Origin: Glycomyces fuscus
GTDB lineage: Bacteria > Actinomycetota > Actinomycetes > Streptosporangiales > Streptosporangiaceae
Reading direction: 5' to 3'
NCBI GenBank assembly: GCA_002529455.1
Contig: NYMS01000018.1
Coordinates: forward strand, 1 to 64,000
Length of the DNA: 64,000 nt
This document shows positions 1 to 8,823 of the stretch, piece by piece. Positions within the stretch are counted from its first letter, which is position 1; the number at the start of each line of letters is the position of its first letter. The translations under genes and the position numbers were made by a program. A model generated the notes under the pieces. That model worked only from the letters and a program-made list of their open reading frames with translations. It was not told where the DNA came from and ran no database searches.

Positions 1-1757
1 TACTGGACGGGCGGGTGGGCGTTGGCCAGCAGCTCCTGGAACTGGGCCGAGAACCAGTGCCCCGAGATCGGCGCGTCGGGCAGCGCACCGCTCATGTTGT
101 TGCCGTTGCGCGGGTTGCCCTCATAGGTCGGGTCGCACATCCGGTCGAAACCCTTGCCCTCGGGGTTTTCGATGTACTCGCTGGAACCGTCGGACTCACC
201 CGGCGGCTTCATCCACACATAGGCGTCGATGCCCGGCTCCGGAGCGGCCTGGGGACGCTCGCCCAGCCCCGCACCCGCCTGGTTGCACCAGTTCCCGGAC
301 TGGATACGGCGGTCGTAGCGGCCCCCGTCCACGTAGGCGTTCACATCCGTGGTCGGCCCCGGCCCGTCGGGCCGGTCGGGCCCGCCCCAGCCGTTGCGGG
401 AGGTGTCGATGAGCATGCCGATCCGTGAGTCGAAGCCCTGGCCCACCAGCTCCTCGCGCAGGGCCTGGGCGAACTCCAGCTCCCCGGTGAACTGGTTCCA
501 GTCCACCCAGTCCGACTGGCGCACCGGCGTGCCCGCGATCGTCTCACCGATGGAGAAGTTCTCCTCCACCAGCACCGAGTAGTTCGCGGTGTTGGCGATG
601 AACCCGTGCACGTCGGCGGGGGTGGCGCCGGCGGCGTTGGCCGCCTCGTGGAAGAGCGCCGCCGAGGCGGTGAAGTTGTCCTGCCAGCCGATCCATCCGT
701 GGTGGCCGGCGTCGACGTAGTTGTAGACGTTGTCGATCTCGCCCAGCTGCGCCAGGGCGTAGCCCACGCCCTCGACGTAGTTGCCGTTGGCCAGCATCTC
801 GTCGCAGTTGTCGGTGGCGGTCTCGCGCGGGGAGACGTTGGTGACCAGGTTGGGCAGCGAGTCGATCTCGACCGTGGTCACGATCCGCAGCTCGGTGTCC
901 TCGTAGTCGGCCAGGATGTCGGCGATGGGGTCGATGTAGTCGTTCTTGTAGCGGTCGATCTCGTCGGGGCCCAGCTCGCCGTTGGAGGCCAGCGCGGCGC
1001 AGTCGCGGCCGGGCAGGTTGTAGATGACCACCTGGAAGACCAGCGGCTGGCCGTCGGCCTGTTGCAGGGCCTCGTCGAGGTGGTCGCGCAGGCCCATGCT
1101 GCCGGTGGTGGGGCTGTCGTTGCCCTCGATGGCGCTGATGCGGTCCAGCCACACCCCGGTGGGCTCGTCGGCGATAGCGTCGCCGCCGGGCTCGGCGGCG
1201 GCGTTGGCCGACCAGATCGGGTTGACGTAGACGTCGGCACCCGCATAGGGATTGTCCACCCGGCCGTCGCCGCCGGGCTCCTCGGGCTCCTCCGGTTCCT
1301 CGGGCTCCTCCGGCTCCTCGACGTCACCGCCGCACAGCACGCCGTTGAGCTCGAAGGCCGTGGGCACCGCGTTGCTTCCGGAGTAGGTCCCCTGGAAGCC
1401 GAAGGTGGCGGTGCCGTTGGTGGAGAGCGAGGCGTTGTGCCCGGCGTTGGTGGCCGAGACGCTCTGGCCGCTCTGGGAGACGGTGCCGTTCCAGGAGTTG
1501 GTGACCTGCTGGTTGCCGGCGAAGTCCCATTCCAGGGTCCAGCCGTCGACCGCGTCGCCGAGGTTGGTGATCTCCACGCTCGCGGTGAAGCCGGAGCCCC
1601 AGTCGTTGAGCTGGTAGTCGACCTCGCAACCGGCCGCGGCGCTGACGGGGGAGGAGGAGGCGACCGCCAGGGTGCTGCCGAGCACCAGGGCGGAGGTCGC
1701 GGCGAGGCCGCGGCGCGTCCACGAACGTAGGTCCGTGGCACGGGGGGGTGTGCTCAT
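1..1757 (-). CDS. Secreted GH6 exocellulase (Cel6B-like), CBM2 at N-terminus, 3' end cut by window
   Basis: The frame opens at ATG 1757 and is still open at base 1 after 585 codons, so the last residues lie outside the window. Domains in order: a twin-Arg-containing export signal (about 1-43), a family 2 cellulose-binding module (about 44-145, with paired cysteines and conserved Trp in GWTLEWDF), an acidic Glu-Pro linker (about 146-165), then the GH6 catalytic domain. GH6 signatures are visible: YNLPGRDCAA, EIDSLPN in the place of the usual EPDS motif carrying the acid Asp, and YVDAGHHGW. GH6 enzymes release cellobiose from cellulose by an inverting mechanism. Domain order and length of about 590 residues fit the Thermobifida fusca Cel6B exocellulase better than the shorter endoglucanase Cel6A, whose CBM is C-terminal. 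A CelR-type operator lies 175 bp upstream. Confidence 0.93.
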   Translation of the reverse strand, partial: MSTPPRATDLRSWTRRGLAATSALVLGSTLAVASSSPVSAAAGCEVDYQLNDWGSGFTASVEITNLGDAVDGWTLEWDFAGNQQVTNSWNGTVSQSGQSVSATNAGHNASLSTNGTATFGFQGTYSGSNAVPTAFELNGVLCGGDVEEPEEPEEPEEPEEPGGDGRVDNPYAGADVYVNPIWSANAAAEPGGDAIADEPTGVWLDRISAIEGNDSPTTGSMGLRDHLDEALQQADGQPLVFQVVIYNLPGRDCAALASNGELGPDEIDRYKNDYIDPIADILADYEDTELRIVTTVEIDSLPNLVTNVSPRETATDNCDEMLANGNYVEGVGYALAQLGEIDNVYNYVDAGHHGWIGWQDNFTASAALFHEAANAAGATPADVHGFIANTANYSVLVEENFSIGETIAGTPVRQSDWVDWNQFTGELEFAQALREELVGQGFDSRIGMLIDTSRNGWGGPDRPDGPGPTTDVNAYVDGGRYDRRIQSGNWCNQAGAGLGERPQAAPEPGIDAYVWMKPPGESDGSSEYIENPEGKGFDRMCDPTYEGNPRNGNNMSGALPDAPISGHWFSAQFQELLANAHPPVQ

Positions 1758-1931
1758 CTCTTCTTTCCTTATGGAGGCGGGTTGCCAGAAGGAGCCTTGG
1801 GAAGTGCCGGGCCGGGGAGTTGGGGTCCGGCGGGCGGGAGGTAAGGGGAATTCCCTGTGTTTATGGAGGTGAACGCGGCATTCGCGTGCCTTAGATCCGG
1901 GGTAAAGCCGAGCACAAAGGACCGGAAGGGT

Positions 1932-1945
1932 TGGGAGCGCTCCCA
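1932..1945. promoter_or_regulatory. CelR-type operator of the GH6 gene
   Basis: The 14-bp perfect palindrome TGGGAGCGCTCCCA is the operator known for the LacI-family regulator CelR of Thermobifida, which is released by cellobiose. It sits upstream of the minus-strand cellulase in the 385-bp gap 1758-2142, which holds no other gene that I can support. Confidence 0.88.
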
Positions 1946-2142
1946 GTCGAGGGTGAGCGGGGTGTGGGGGATGAATGTGAACAGGGTGTGCGAGGGCGTT
2001 GCCGGTTTCCGTAGCCGAGTGTTACGTCTCCGGAACGCTTTCCTGAACGGTAGCCCGCCAATGGTGATATGTAAACACCATATGACCGGAGTATTTCTGG
2101 TACGCGGTTCACCTAAGAGAAATGCGCAGGTGGTGACGCGGT

Positions 2143-3390
2143 TCACAACCGGTCAGTAATAACCAGCGGTCGCCAGGCGGATACGGCGAGCAGCCCCAGC
2201 GCGGCGGCCGCGACCCAGAACGGGACCAGCAGCCCCGCGTACTCGGCCAGGAGGCCGCCCGCCACCGCGCCGAGGGCGGCCCCGCCCAGGTCGGCCAGCC
2301 GGTACACACCCCCCACCCGGCCCAGCAGCCGGTCGGGGGTGAGCCGCTGGCGCACCGTCGTGGCGGCCGTGCCCCACACCACCGTGTGCGCCCCGAACAG
2401 CACCACGACCGCTCCCGCCACCAGGCCGTCCGTGGTCAGCGCCAGGGCCGGGTAGGTCGCCGCCTCCACCACCAGGCCCCAGCGCAGCAGGAACGCCCGC
2501 CCCAGACGGACCTCCAGCCACCCGTACACCTGAGAACCCAGGACGCCGCCCACCGCGCCCGCGGCGACGAACAGGCCGAACCCGGTCTCGGACAGCTCCA
2601 GGTGCTCGCGGGCGTAGAGCACCCAGATCGCGAACGCGCCCACCCCGGCGAGGTTCATCACCAGGATGCAGCCGCACAGCACGCGCAGGCCCGGTACGCC
2701 CCACACGAAGGCCAGGCCCCGGGCGATCTCGGCGCGCAGCGTCGTCCGCGGAGCCGTCGGCCCGGACCGCGCGGTCGGGTCCGTCCGCACCGGCCGGAGC
2801 CGCAGCACGAGCAGCACCGACACCAGGTGGACCAGCGCGTCGAACCCGAAGGGCAGCGCCGCCAGCGCCGCGAACATCAGCGCGCCCAGGGGCGGGCCCG
2901 CCAGCTGGTTGTTGAGCGAGAAGGTCAGCGCCAGCCGGGCGTTGGCCCGTCCCAGCTCGTCGCGGCGGACCACCGACGGCAGCAGCGAGCCGTACGCGGT
3001 GTCGGCCAGCGTCTCGCCGACGCCCAGCACGAACACCGCCGCGTAGACCAGCCACAGGGTGGCGCTCCCGGACAGGACCGCGGCGGTGAGCAGCGCCAGG
3101 ACCGTACCGCGGGCCAGGTTGGCCGCGGCGAGCACGCCGCGCCGCGGCAGACGGTCGACGAGTGCGCCCGCGACCAGGGAGAACAGCAGGTGGGGCAGTG
3201 TCTGGAGCGCCGCCGCGGCGGAGACCGCCAGCGGGGAGGAGGAGAGGGAGGCGACGAGGAGCGGGCCCGCGGCGACGAGGGCCCCGTCGCCGAGGTTGGT
3301 CAGGGCCGAGGCGCCCCACAGGCGGGCGAAGTCGGGGCCGAGTGGGGCACGGGAAGGACGCGCGCCACGGGCGCGGCGAAACAGGGACAC
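2143..3390 (-). CDS. MFS transporter (MFS_3/enterobactin-exporter-like)
   Basis: A 415-residue, 12-helix major facilitator protein. It starts at GTG 3390 behind a GGGAG ribosome site 7 nt away. The N-terminus (RLWGASALTNLGDGALV) and the motif-A-like loop DRLPRRGVL after the second helix are typical of the MFS_3 drug/siderophore efflux group. The substrate cannot be read from sequence. It lies between two CelR-controlled genes but carries no CelR box of its own at a promoter-like distance on its strand, so a role in cellulose use is not supported. Efflux of a small hydrophobic molecule is the default expectation. Confidence 0.85.
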   Translation of the reverse strand: MSLFRRARGARPSRAPLGPDFARLWGASALTNLGDGALVAAGPLLVASLSSSPLAVSAAAALQTLPHLLFSLVAGALVDRLPRRGVLAAANLARGTVLALLTAAVLSGSATLWLVYAAVFVLGVGETLADTAYGSLLPSVVRRDELGRANARLALTFSLNNQLAGPPLGALMFAALAALPFGFDALVHLVSVLLVLRLRPVRTDPTARSGPTAPRTTLRAEIARGLAFVWGVPGLRVLCGCILVMNLAGVGAFAIWVLYAREHLELSETGFGLFVAAGAVGGVLGSQVYGWLEVRLGRAFLLRWGLVVEAATYPALALTTDGLVAGAVVVLFGAHTVVWGTAATTVRQRLTPDRLLGRVGGVYRLADLGGAALGAVAGGLLAEYAGLLVPFWVAAAALGLLAVSAWRPLVITDRL

Positions 3391-3790
3391 GGTGCGACTC
3401 CCGGAGAGGGCATGGTGAGGGCGCCGATCGGCGCGGGGACGGGAAGGCCGGAAGCCGTCCGTCCCGCCTCGGCGGGAGCGAGCCGTGAGCCGGTGGTACC
3501 GGGGAACCGGCGCCCGGGGCCGTCACCGCCGTCGGCGGTCCCCCGGGGCCGCGTCACCTGGGGCGCGGTTCCCGTGCCGGAGCGGGGCGGGCGGTCAGGT
3601 GGGCGGCGGTGGCGCGCATCGGTGTCCTTCCTGGAGGGCGGCCGGGGGCAGGGGAACGGTAACCCCCCGCGCCGGAGGCGCGCCACGGATTTTCCAGCGT
3701 TCTGTTTCGGCGCGGCTCCGGTGGGTAACATGCCGCATGGGAGCGCTCCCCGTCGATCGGCTGACCAAGCCGAGAACGATGGAGAACGCA
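3391..3790. other. Intergenic region upstream of the LPMO gene
   Basis: This 400-bp gap between the divergent MFS and LPMO genes carries the promoter region of both. The only element I can name is the CelR-like box at 3738-3751. The stretch 3560-3720 is GC-rich and shows no convincing coding frame. Confidence 0.5.
3738..3751. promoter_or_regulatory. CelR-type operator of the LPMO gene
   Basis: TGGGAGCGCTCCCC matches the CelR palindrome at 13 of 14 positions and lies 40 bp before the LPMO start, where a bound repressor would block transcription. It shares its core with the perfect box at 1932-1945, so the two cellulolytic genes are probably co-induced by cellobiose. Confidence 0.85.
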
Positions 3791-4480
3791 ATGGAAGACA
3801 CCACCACCCGCACGACCGAGAGCACCGCCGCCACCGGCCGCACCTGGGCCGCACGCGCGCTCGTCCTGGCCTCCGCGCCCCTGGTCGCACTCACCACGAT
3901 GGCCGCCCCCGCCTCCGCGCACGGATCGATCGTGGACCCCGCCAGCCGCAACTACGGCTGCTGGGAGCGCTGGGGCAGCGACCACCTCAACCCGGACATG
4001 GCGCAGGAAGACCCCATGTGCTGGCAGGCGTGGCAGGACAACCCCAACGCCATGTGGAACTGGAACGGCCTGTACCGCAACAACGTGGGCGGCGACCACC
4101 AGGGCCAGATCCCCGACGGCACCCTGTGCAGCGGCGGCAACACCGAGGGCGGCCGCTACGACTCGATGGACGCGGTCGGCCCGTGGCAGACCACCGACGT
4201 CGGCGACGACTTCACCCTCCACCTGTACGACCAGGCCCAGCACGGCGCGGACTACTTCCGCGTCTACGTCACCGAGCAGGGGTTCGACCCGACCAGCCAG
4301 GCCCTGGGCTGGGACGACCTCGAACTGGTCGAGGAGACCGGCTCCCGCCCGCCCGCGCTGGACACCTACATCGACGTCAGCACCTCGGGCAGGTCCGGCC
4401 AGCACATCGTGTTCACCATCTGGCAGGCCTCCCACATGGACCAGGTCTACTACCTGTGCAGTGACGTGAACTTCACCTGA
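3791..4480 (+). CDS. AA10 lytic polysaccharide monooxygenase (E7/CBP21 type), secreted
   Basis: A single-domain copper monooxygenase of 229 residues that oxidatively cleaves crystalline chitin or cellulose. The signal peptide ends at ASA/HGS, so His44 becomes residue 1 of the mature protein and, with His151 in QHGADYF, forms the histidine brace that holds copper. NYGCWERWG, PMCWQAWQDNP and HMDQVYYLCSDVNF closely match what I know of Thermobifida E7, and the conserved cysteines are present. There is no CBM. I chose ATG 3791 because GGAG lies 6 nt upstream; ATG 3779 in the same frame would add four residues. A CelR-type box just upstream links it to the GH6 gene at the window start. A strong hairpin terminator follows. 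Confidence 0.95.
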   Translation: MEDTTTRTTESTAATGRTWAARALVLASAPLVALTTMAAPASAHGSIVDPASRNYGCWERWGSDHLNPDMAQEDPMCWQAWQDNPNAMWNWNGLYRNNVGGDHQGQIPDGTLCSGGNTEGGRYDSMDAVGPWQTTDVGDDFTLHLYDQAQHGADYFRVYVTEQGFDPTSQALGWDDLELVEETGSRPPALDTYIDVSTSGRSGQHIVFTIWQASHMDQVYYLCSDVNFT

Positions 4481-4525
4481 TCCCCGCGACCAACCGACCG
4501 GCCGTCCGGAACCCTCCCTCCGGAC

Positions 4526-4560
4526 CGGGCCCGCCGGGACCTCCACCCCCGGCGGGCCCG
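4526..4560. terminator. Hairpin terminator after the LPMO gene
   Basis: Perfect 13-bp GC-rich arms (CGGGCCCGCCGGG and its complement) enclose a 9-nt loop 45 bp after the LPMO stop. There is no T-tract, as is usual in actinomycetes. Confidence 0.75.
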
Positions 4561-4649
4561 CGGCCGACGGCCGCGCGGCGGACACCGCTCACCGCCGCGC
4601 GGCACCTCCGTGTCCGCACCCCGCGCCCGCCCGCGCTCAGGCGTCCATG

Positions 4650-5146
4650 TAGCGCGGCACCGCCAGCACGCGTCGGCCGTACCCCTTGGTGTCGCCCAAC
4701 GAGCCGGGGCCCGGCACGGTGCCCGTCGCGGACACACCGGCGGGGAGGCTGGCCGTGGCCGTCTGCTACGACGCCGACTTCCCGGGGCTGGTCCGCCAGG
4801 CGGGCGCGGGTGGAGCGGACGTCCTCCTGGTCGGGGCCAACACCTGGGAGGGGATCAGCGAGATGCACGCGCGCGACGCGGTGTTCCGCGCGGTGGAGAG
4901 AACGGCTCGGCCCTGTTCCGGCAGGCGAGCCGCGGCCGGGCCAACGCCACCGACCACCGGGGGCGGGTGCTGGCGACGACCGACCACTTCACCACCGGGC
5001 AGCAGACCATGGTCGCCATGGCGCCCCGGGAGGGGGTGACCACGGTCTACGCCCGGATCGGGGACGCCTTCGCCTGGGCGTGCGCCGCCGCCCTGGCGGT
5101 ACTCGCGCTGCTCGCGGCGGCCGCGCCGCGCACGCGCCGGGAGTGA
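4650..5146 (+). pseudogene. Decayed carbon-nitrogen hydrolase (nitrilase-fold/Lnt-like) fragment
   Basis: Two frames together spell the C-terminal part of a nitrilase-superfamily protein. The first (from about 4680) gives AVAVCYDADFPGLVRQ, containing the catalytic Cys motif, and GADVLLVGANTWEGI. The second (from about 4905) gives FRQASRGRANATDHRG and a final hydrophobic helix, ending at 5146. The frames join at GTGGAGAGAAC near 4893-4903, where an extra AG would explain the shift. The C-terminal membrane helix recalls apolipoprotein N-acyltransferase-type proteins, but the N-terminal membrane part and the start are missing, so this is a remnant and not a working gene. Confidence 0.7.
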
Positions 5147-5194
5147 GAGGGGGGCGGTCCGCGCCCTCCCGGCCGGGGCCGGGAGGGCGGTCGG

Positions 5195-5518
5195 TCAGTT
5201 GTTGCCGAAGAAGTGGTCGGAGGCGGCGCCGCCCGGGTCCTCGGCGACACCGTTCACGGTGTCCACCTGCTCCTGGAAGCCGCCGTAGGCCTCGGTGGCG
5301 CTGTCCTGGAAACCGCCCACGGCCTCTTCACCGTAGGCCTGGGCGCCCTCGGTGAAGCCGCCCACGGCCTCCTCGCCGTAGGACTGCGCCGCCTCGCCGG
5401 CTCCGCCCATGGCCTCACCGATCCCGCCCACGGCCTCGCCGACTCCGCCCACGGCGTCGGACACTCCCTGTGCTGCGTCCTCGGCGGCTCCGCCGAAGAG
5501 GTTGCTCAACCAGTCCAT
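5195..5518 (-). CDS. Small Gly/Glu/Ala repeat protein, hypothetical
   Basis: A 107-residue protein starting MDWLSNLFGG and consisting mostly of short repeats: GGVGEAVGGIGEAMGGAG followed by two units of the form YGEEAVGGF with similar spacers. The composition is Gly, Glu and Ala with no Cys and no membrane helix. Such sequences form amphipathic helices or stay disordered. I do not recognise a function. The start is uncertain: GTG 5530, GTG 5521 and ATG 5518 are in frame behind AAGGA, and 5521 has the best spacing while 5518 is the only ATG. It is transcribed alone, convergent with the remnant on its left. Confidence 0.6.
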   Translation of the reverse strand: MDWLSNLFGGAAEDAAQGVSDAVGGVGEAVGGIGEAMGGAGEAAQSYGEEAVGGFTEGAQAYGEEAVGGFQDSATEAYGGFQEQVDTVNGVAEDPGGAASDHFFGNN

Positions 5519-5888
5519 CACGTCGCGCACATCCTTATCTCAGGTCCGTGGAGGCCGATCCGTCTATGTCTACCCGGCCCGGGTAAACTCTCAGTAAGGG
5601 TCGAACGCGCAGAGTGATAAGGAAGGGCCGCAACGCGACTCCTGTGTCGCCCCCTGTTGCGGGAACCGCTGGTCAACGTGAGGGAGCCCCGACGAACGCG
5701 TTGGGAAACGGGTGCGGAAAAAGGTCGTTGGTGTCCACGGTCACACCACCAGTGCCCTGCCGTCACCCCGAAGACCGTGCGGGAACCCGTGTTCCGGACG
5801 GCCGCAAAGCCCGGACACCTCAGGAACCGCGCCGCCCCGGCGGGGCCGCGGTCGGAACCAGGCCACGGCCCCGATGACAATGGCGGGT
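5519..5888. other. Intergenic region before the WYL regulator gene
   Basis: About 360 bp with no coding frame that I can support on either strand. It must contain the promoters of the divergent repeat protein and WYL regulator; I see no clear operator. Confidence 0.4.
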
Positions 5889-6869
5889 ATGGCCGACACG
5901 AGTGCGCGGACGCTGCGCCTGCTCTCCCTGCTCCAGACCGGCAGGGCCTGGCCCGGCGCGGACCTGGCCGCGGCCCTGGACACCAGCCCGCGGTCGCTGC
6001 GCCGCGACATCGACCGGCTGCGCGAACTGGGCTACGCGGTGGAGAGCCTCCGGGGCCCCGGAGGCCACTACCGGCTGGTCGCGGGCCGCGCGATGCCGCC
6101 CCTGCTGCTGGAGGACGACGAGGTCGTGGCCGCGGCGCTGGGCCTGCGGATCGTCGCCGCCGGGCTCGGCGGGGTGGAGGGCGTGGAGGAGAGCGCGGAG
6201 CGCGCCCTGGCCCGGCTCGGCCGGGTGCTGCCCTCGCGGCTGGCCCGCCGGGCGGGCGCCCTGTCCGCGGCGGTCGAGCCGGAGCAGAGGGTGTGGCCGG
6301 GTGTGCGGACGCGTGTCCTCACCGACCTGGGGGAGGCCGTCGCGGACGGGCACTGGGTCCGGATGGTCCACCGGGGCGGCGACGGCCGCGAACGCCGCCG
6401 CAAGGTGGACCCGTACCGGCTGGTCCTGTCCGGGCGGCGCTGGTACCTGTTCGCCTGGGACCGCGAGCGCGACGACTGGCGGACCTTCCGGCTGGACCGG
6501 ATCGCCGGGGTCACCCCCACGAGGGCGCCCTTCTCCCGCAGGGAGCTGCCCGGGGAACCGCTGGCCGACCACCTGGAGCGGGGCTTCGGGGACAGGCGGG
6601 CCCGGTACACGGTGTCGGTCCTGTTCCACGCGTCGGCGGAGGAGGTGGCGGCGCGGATCTCCCGGATCGACGGCGACCTGGAGGCGGTCGGCCCCACCCG
6701 GGCGCGCTACACCGCCCGGGTGGACTCCCACGAGTGGCTCGCGGTCGTGCTCGCGCTCACCGGCCTGCCCTTCACGGTCGAGGGGCCGCCGGAGTTCGCG
6801 CGCCGCACCGCCGAGCTCGCCGACCGCCTCCACCGGTCCGTGGACGGACCCGCGGAGGAACCCGGATGA
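5889..6869 (+). CDS. WYL-domain transcriptional regulator with N-terminal HTH
   Basis: A 326-residue DeoR-like winged helix (HTH_11, about residues 5-60, containing SPRSLRRDIDRLRELGY) is followed by a WYL domain (about 130-215, containing VDPYRLVLSGRRWYLFAWD, the stretch that supplies the Trp-Tyr-Leu-like motif) and the C-terminal WCX extension. WYL domains sense nucleic-acid or nucleotide-like ligands, and proteins of this layout regulate small neighbouring operons or DNA-damage and defence genes. The convergent SDR gene is its only close neighbour, 76 bp away tail to tail, and no target is evident. Starts at 5874, 5880 and 5889 share the frame; 5889 gives the shortest N-terminus typical of the family. 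Confidence 0.88.
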   Translation: MADTSARTLRLLSLLQTGRAWPGADLAAALDTSPRSLRRDIDRLRELGYAVESLRGPGGHYRLVAGRAMPPLLLEDDEVVAAALGLRIVAAGLGGVEGVEESAERALARLGRVLPSRLARRAGALSAAVEPEQRVWPGVRTRVLTDLGEAVADGHWVRMVHRGGDGRERRRKVDPYRLVLSGRRWYLFAWDRERDDWRTFRLDRIAGVTPTRAPFSRRELPGEPLADHLERGFGDRRARYTVSVLFHASAEEVAARISRIDGDLEAVGPTRARYTARVDSHEWLAVVLALTGLPFTVEGPPEFARRTAELADRLHRSVDGPAEEPG

Positions 6870-6945
6870 GACCGGTTCGGGGCGGGGCCCGGGGCGCGGG
6901 GCCGCGTTCCCGGGGGTGCCGGGCACGGGCCGCCGCGTCCGGCCG

Positions 6946-7740
6946 TCAGGGGAGGATGGAGTCGACGTACCCGCCGTCCACGCGCACGGCGGCCCCCGTG
7001 GTGGCCGAGGCCAGCGGCGAACTCAGGTAGGCGACCATGTTGGCGATCTCCTCGGGTTCGATCAGCCGTTGCAGGAGCGACTGCGGCCGGTGCAGGCGCA
7101 TGAACTCCCGCTGCGCCTCCTCCCACGGCAGGTCCCGGTCGACGAGCTGGTAGACGAAGTCCTCCACGCCGCCGGTGTGGGTGGGGCCGGCGATCACCGA
7201 GTTGACGGTCACCCCCGTGCCCGCGGCCTCCTTGGCGAACCCCCGCGAGACCGCCAGCAGCGCCGTCTTGGACACGCCGTAGTGGATCATCTCGGCGGGG
7301 ATCACCACCGCCGAGTCGCTGGCGATGTTGAGCACCCGGCCCCATCCCCGCTCCTTCATCCCGGGCAGGAACTCCCTCGTGAGCCGCACGGCGGAGAGCA
7401 CGTTGACCTCGAAGTAGCGCCGCCACTCGTCGTCGGAGATGTCCAGCGCGTCCTCGGCACCGAAGATCCCGAGGTTGTTGACGAGCACGTCGACGCGGGG
7501 CAGCAGTTCCCGGATCCGTGCGACGCCCTCCTCCGTGGTCACGTCGGCGGCCGCGGGCACCGGTTCGGCCCCGGGCACCTGCGCCGCGAGCGCCTCCACC
7601 GCGCGGGCGACCTTCTCCTCGCCGCGGCCGTTGACCGCCACCCTCGCCCCGGCGCGGGCCAGTGCCGCGGCGATCGCCAGGCCGATGCCCTGGGTCGAGC
7701 CGGTCACCAGGGCCGTGCGTGTACGCAGATCGATGTCCAT
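6946..7740 (-). CDS. SDR family oxidoreductase
   Basis: A 264-residue classical short-chain dehydrogenase. The Rossmann nucleotide motif TGSTQGIG is near residue 12, the NNLG variant of NNAG near 88, the catalytic Ser is in IASDS, and YGVSK supplies Tyr and Lys. NGRGEEK after the second strand suggests NADP(H) preference. The C-terminus ends in VDGGYVDSI, a common signature of the family. The substrate is unknown. It is transcribed away from the ABC gene at 7941; their shared 200-bp gap holds a perfect hairpin. Confidence 0.9.
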   Translation of the reverse strand: MDIDLRTRTALVTGSTQGIGLAIAAALARAGARVAVNGRGEEKVARAVEALAAQVPGAEPVPAAADVTTEEGVARIRELLPRVDVLVNNLGIFGAEDALDISDDEWRRYFEVNVLSAVRLTREFLPGMKERGWGRVLNIASDSAVVIPAEMIHYGVSKTALLAVSRGFAKEAAGTGVTVNSVIAGPTHTGGVEDFVYQLVDRDLPWEEAQREFMRLHRPQSLLQRLIEPEEIANMVAYLSSPLASATTGAAVRVDGGYVDSILP

Positions 7741-7804
7741 GCGGTCACGCTACGTCACCAGGCGCCGCGGGCCCGACGCGACCCGGCCCCGGGAAGGCCC
7801 CCGC

Positions 7805-7830
7805 CGGGGGTGGGGCCCGCCCCACCCCCG
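7805..7830. other. Perfect hairpin between divergent SDR and ABC genes
   Basis: Arms CGGGGGTGGGGC and GCCCCACCCCCG are perfect complements of 12 bp with a 2-nt loop. Because both flanking genes point away, it is not an ordinary terminator; it may be an operator or a leader structure of the ABC operon. Confidence 0.5.
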
Positions 7831-7940
7831 CGCCTCCGTCCAGGCCCAGTGACGCGGACCGGCCCCCGTGTTTGGCTCTTTCCACGGGACGGGACACCGT
7901 GCCGACACCCCTCCACAGGACGAGACGAGCGGAGTGTGCC

Positions 7941-8708
<768 letters not shown>

Positions 8709-8823
8709 CGCGCCCGGCGCACCACGGCACGCCGCCCGCGGCGCCGTCCGCGGCACCGCCCGGACGGCCGCCGTACCCGGCCCGCCCCGGAGAGGGGCCT
8801 CACGGCGGGGGAGGCGGGGCCGC

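Noticed and set aside
2386..4464. Long plus-strand open frame antisense to the MFS gene and running over the LPMO gene
   Set aside because: It encodes Arg/Gly/Gln-rich low-complexity sequence caused by high GC at third codon positions of the real genes.
2143..4480. MFS transporter as part of the CelR regulon (cellobiose uptake)
   Set aside because: It starts away from the LPMO with no CelR site at promoter distance on its side, and it belongs to an efflux-type MFS group.
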